NCBI GenBank assembly: GCA_025928535.1
Contig: JAICJJ010000015.1
Span: 1 to 14,659, forward strand
Length of the DNA: 14,659 bases
Reading direction: 5' to 3'
Source: Thermomicrobiales bacterium
Lineage (GTDB): Bacteria; Chloroflexota; Chloroflexia; Thermomicrobiales; UBA6265
The notes beneath the pieces are model-generated. The model did not search any database. It was not told the DNA's origin and worked only from the letters and a program-made list of their open reading frames with translations. This document shows, piece by piece, positions 14,538 to 14,659 of the stretch (positions within the stretch are counted from its first letter, which is position 1; each line of letters starts with the position of its first letter). Position numbers and translations under genes: made by a program.

Positions 14538-14647
14538 GGTAGGGGCACGGCATGCCGTGCCCGATCGGCCAGAGGCCGATGAGCTCGTGCCGGTCTCCCC
14601 GTTCGTGGTCCTGCGGACCACCGGGCCCGGAATGCCGTGCCCCTACC
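14538..14647. repeat. Palindrome-rich repeat element with 16-bp terminal inverted repeats
   Basis: The ends are perfect 16-bp inverted repeats: ggtaggggcacggcat (14538-14553) and atgccgtgcccctacc (14632-14647). The left end also lies in a perfect 20-bp palindrome (14543-14562, gggcacggcatgccgtgccc). Inside are two more stem-loops: atcggcc/ggccgat with loop aga (14564-14580) and gtggtcc/ggaccac with loop tgc (14605-14621). It has no coding potential. The form fits a REP- or MITE-like dispersed element; sequences of the type GGGGCACGGCATGCCGTGCCCC are familiar to me from several genomes, including Chloroflexi, but copy number here cannot be seen. No clear target-site duplication flanks it. Confidence 0.65.
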
Positions 14648-14659
14648 TGCGCGGACGCC

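Noticed and set aside
14388..14621. Upstream extension of the cysteine-rich protein to an ATG at 14621
   Set aside because: It would start inside the palindromic repeat, has no ribosome site, and would place 78 non-signal residues before the Tat-like leader.

Overview
The window is dense, GC-rich bacterial chromosome. One gene runs rightward at the left edge (the 3' part of an Ada-type DNA repair gene). All other genes are on the minus strand and are read right to left. The best guess at the host is a Chloroflexota bacterium, perhaps class Thermomicrobia. This rests on high GC, the style of the Tat-like cysteine-rich protein at the right end (short leader of the form MDPVAFDALSRRL followed by SRR), and gene content; it is inference, not proof.

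Layout, in the direction of minus-strand transcription: (i) 14538-14647, a palindrome-rich repeat element at the window edge; (ii) 13653-14387, a secreted protein with 30 cysteines, with its own candidate promoter; (iii) a candidate promoter at 13600-13628, then dxs (13510-11561), rsmG (11504-10608), a DUF402 nucleoside-phosphatase-like gene (10611-10036), a GT4 glycosyltransferase (10024-8834), gmd (8817-7813), a diverged gmd paralogue (7806-6850), a polytopic GT-C-like membrane protein (6853-5252) and a 1472-residue membrane protein that fuses two GT-C-like modules to a large exported domain (5255-837). Gaps in this run are at most 56 bases, and three junctions are 4-base ATGA stop/start overlaps, so it looks like one operon of about 12.7 kb. 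It converges on the ada gene, with 41 bases between the two stop codons.

Working model: gmd turns GDP-mannose into GDP-4-keto-6-deoxymannose. The paralogue keeps the SDR Tyr/Lys pair but has lost the dehydratase glutamate, so it probably reduces or epimerises that product to a GDP-6-deoxyhexose. The GT4 enzyme would use such a sugar at the cytosolic face, and the two GT-C-like proteins would act on lipid-linked sugars at the outer face. Dxs feeds isoprenoid synthesis, which supplies polyprenyl carriers. The DUF402 protein could clear nucleoside diphosphates released by transferases. This is a coherent surface-glycan operon by context, but the sugar and acceptor cannot be read from the sequence. 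I saw no tRNA, rRNA, CRISPR array or transposase. No gene-free stretch exceeds 300 bases.
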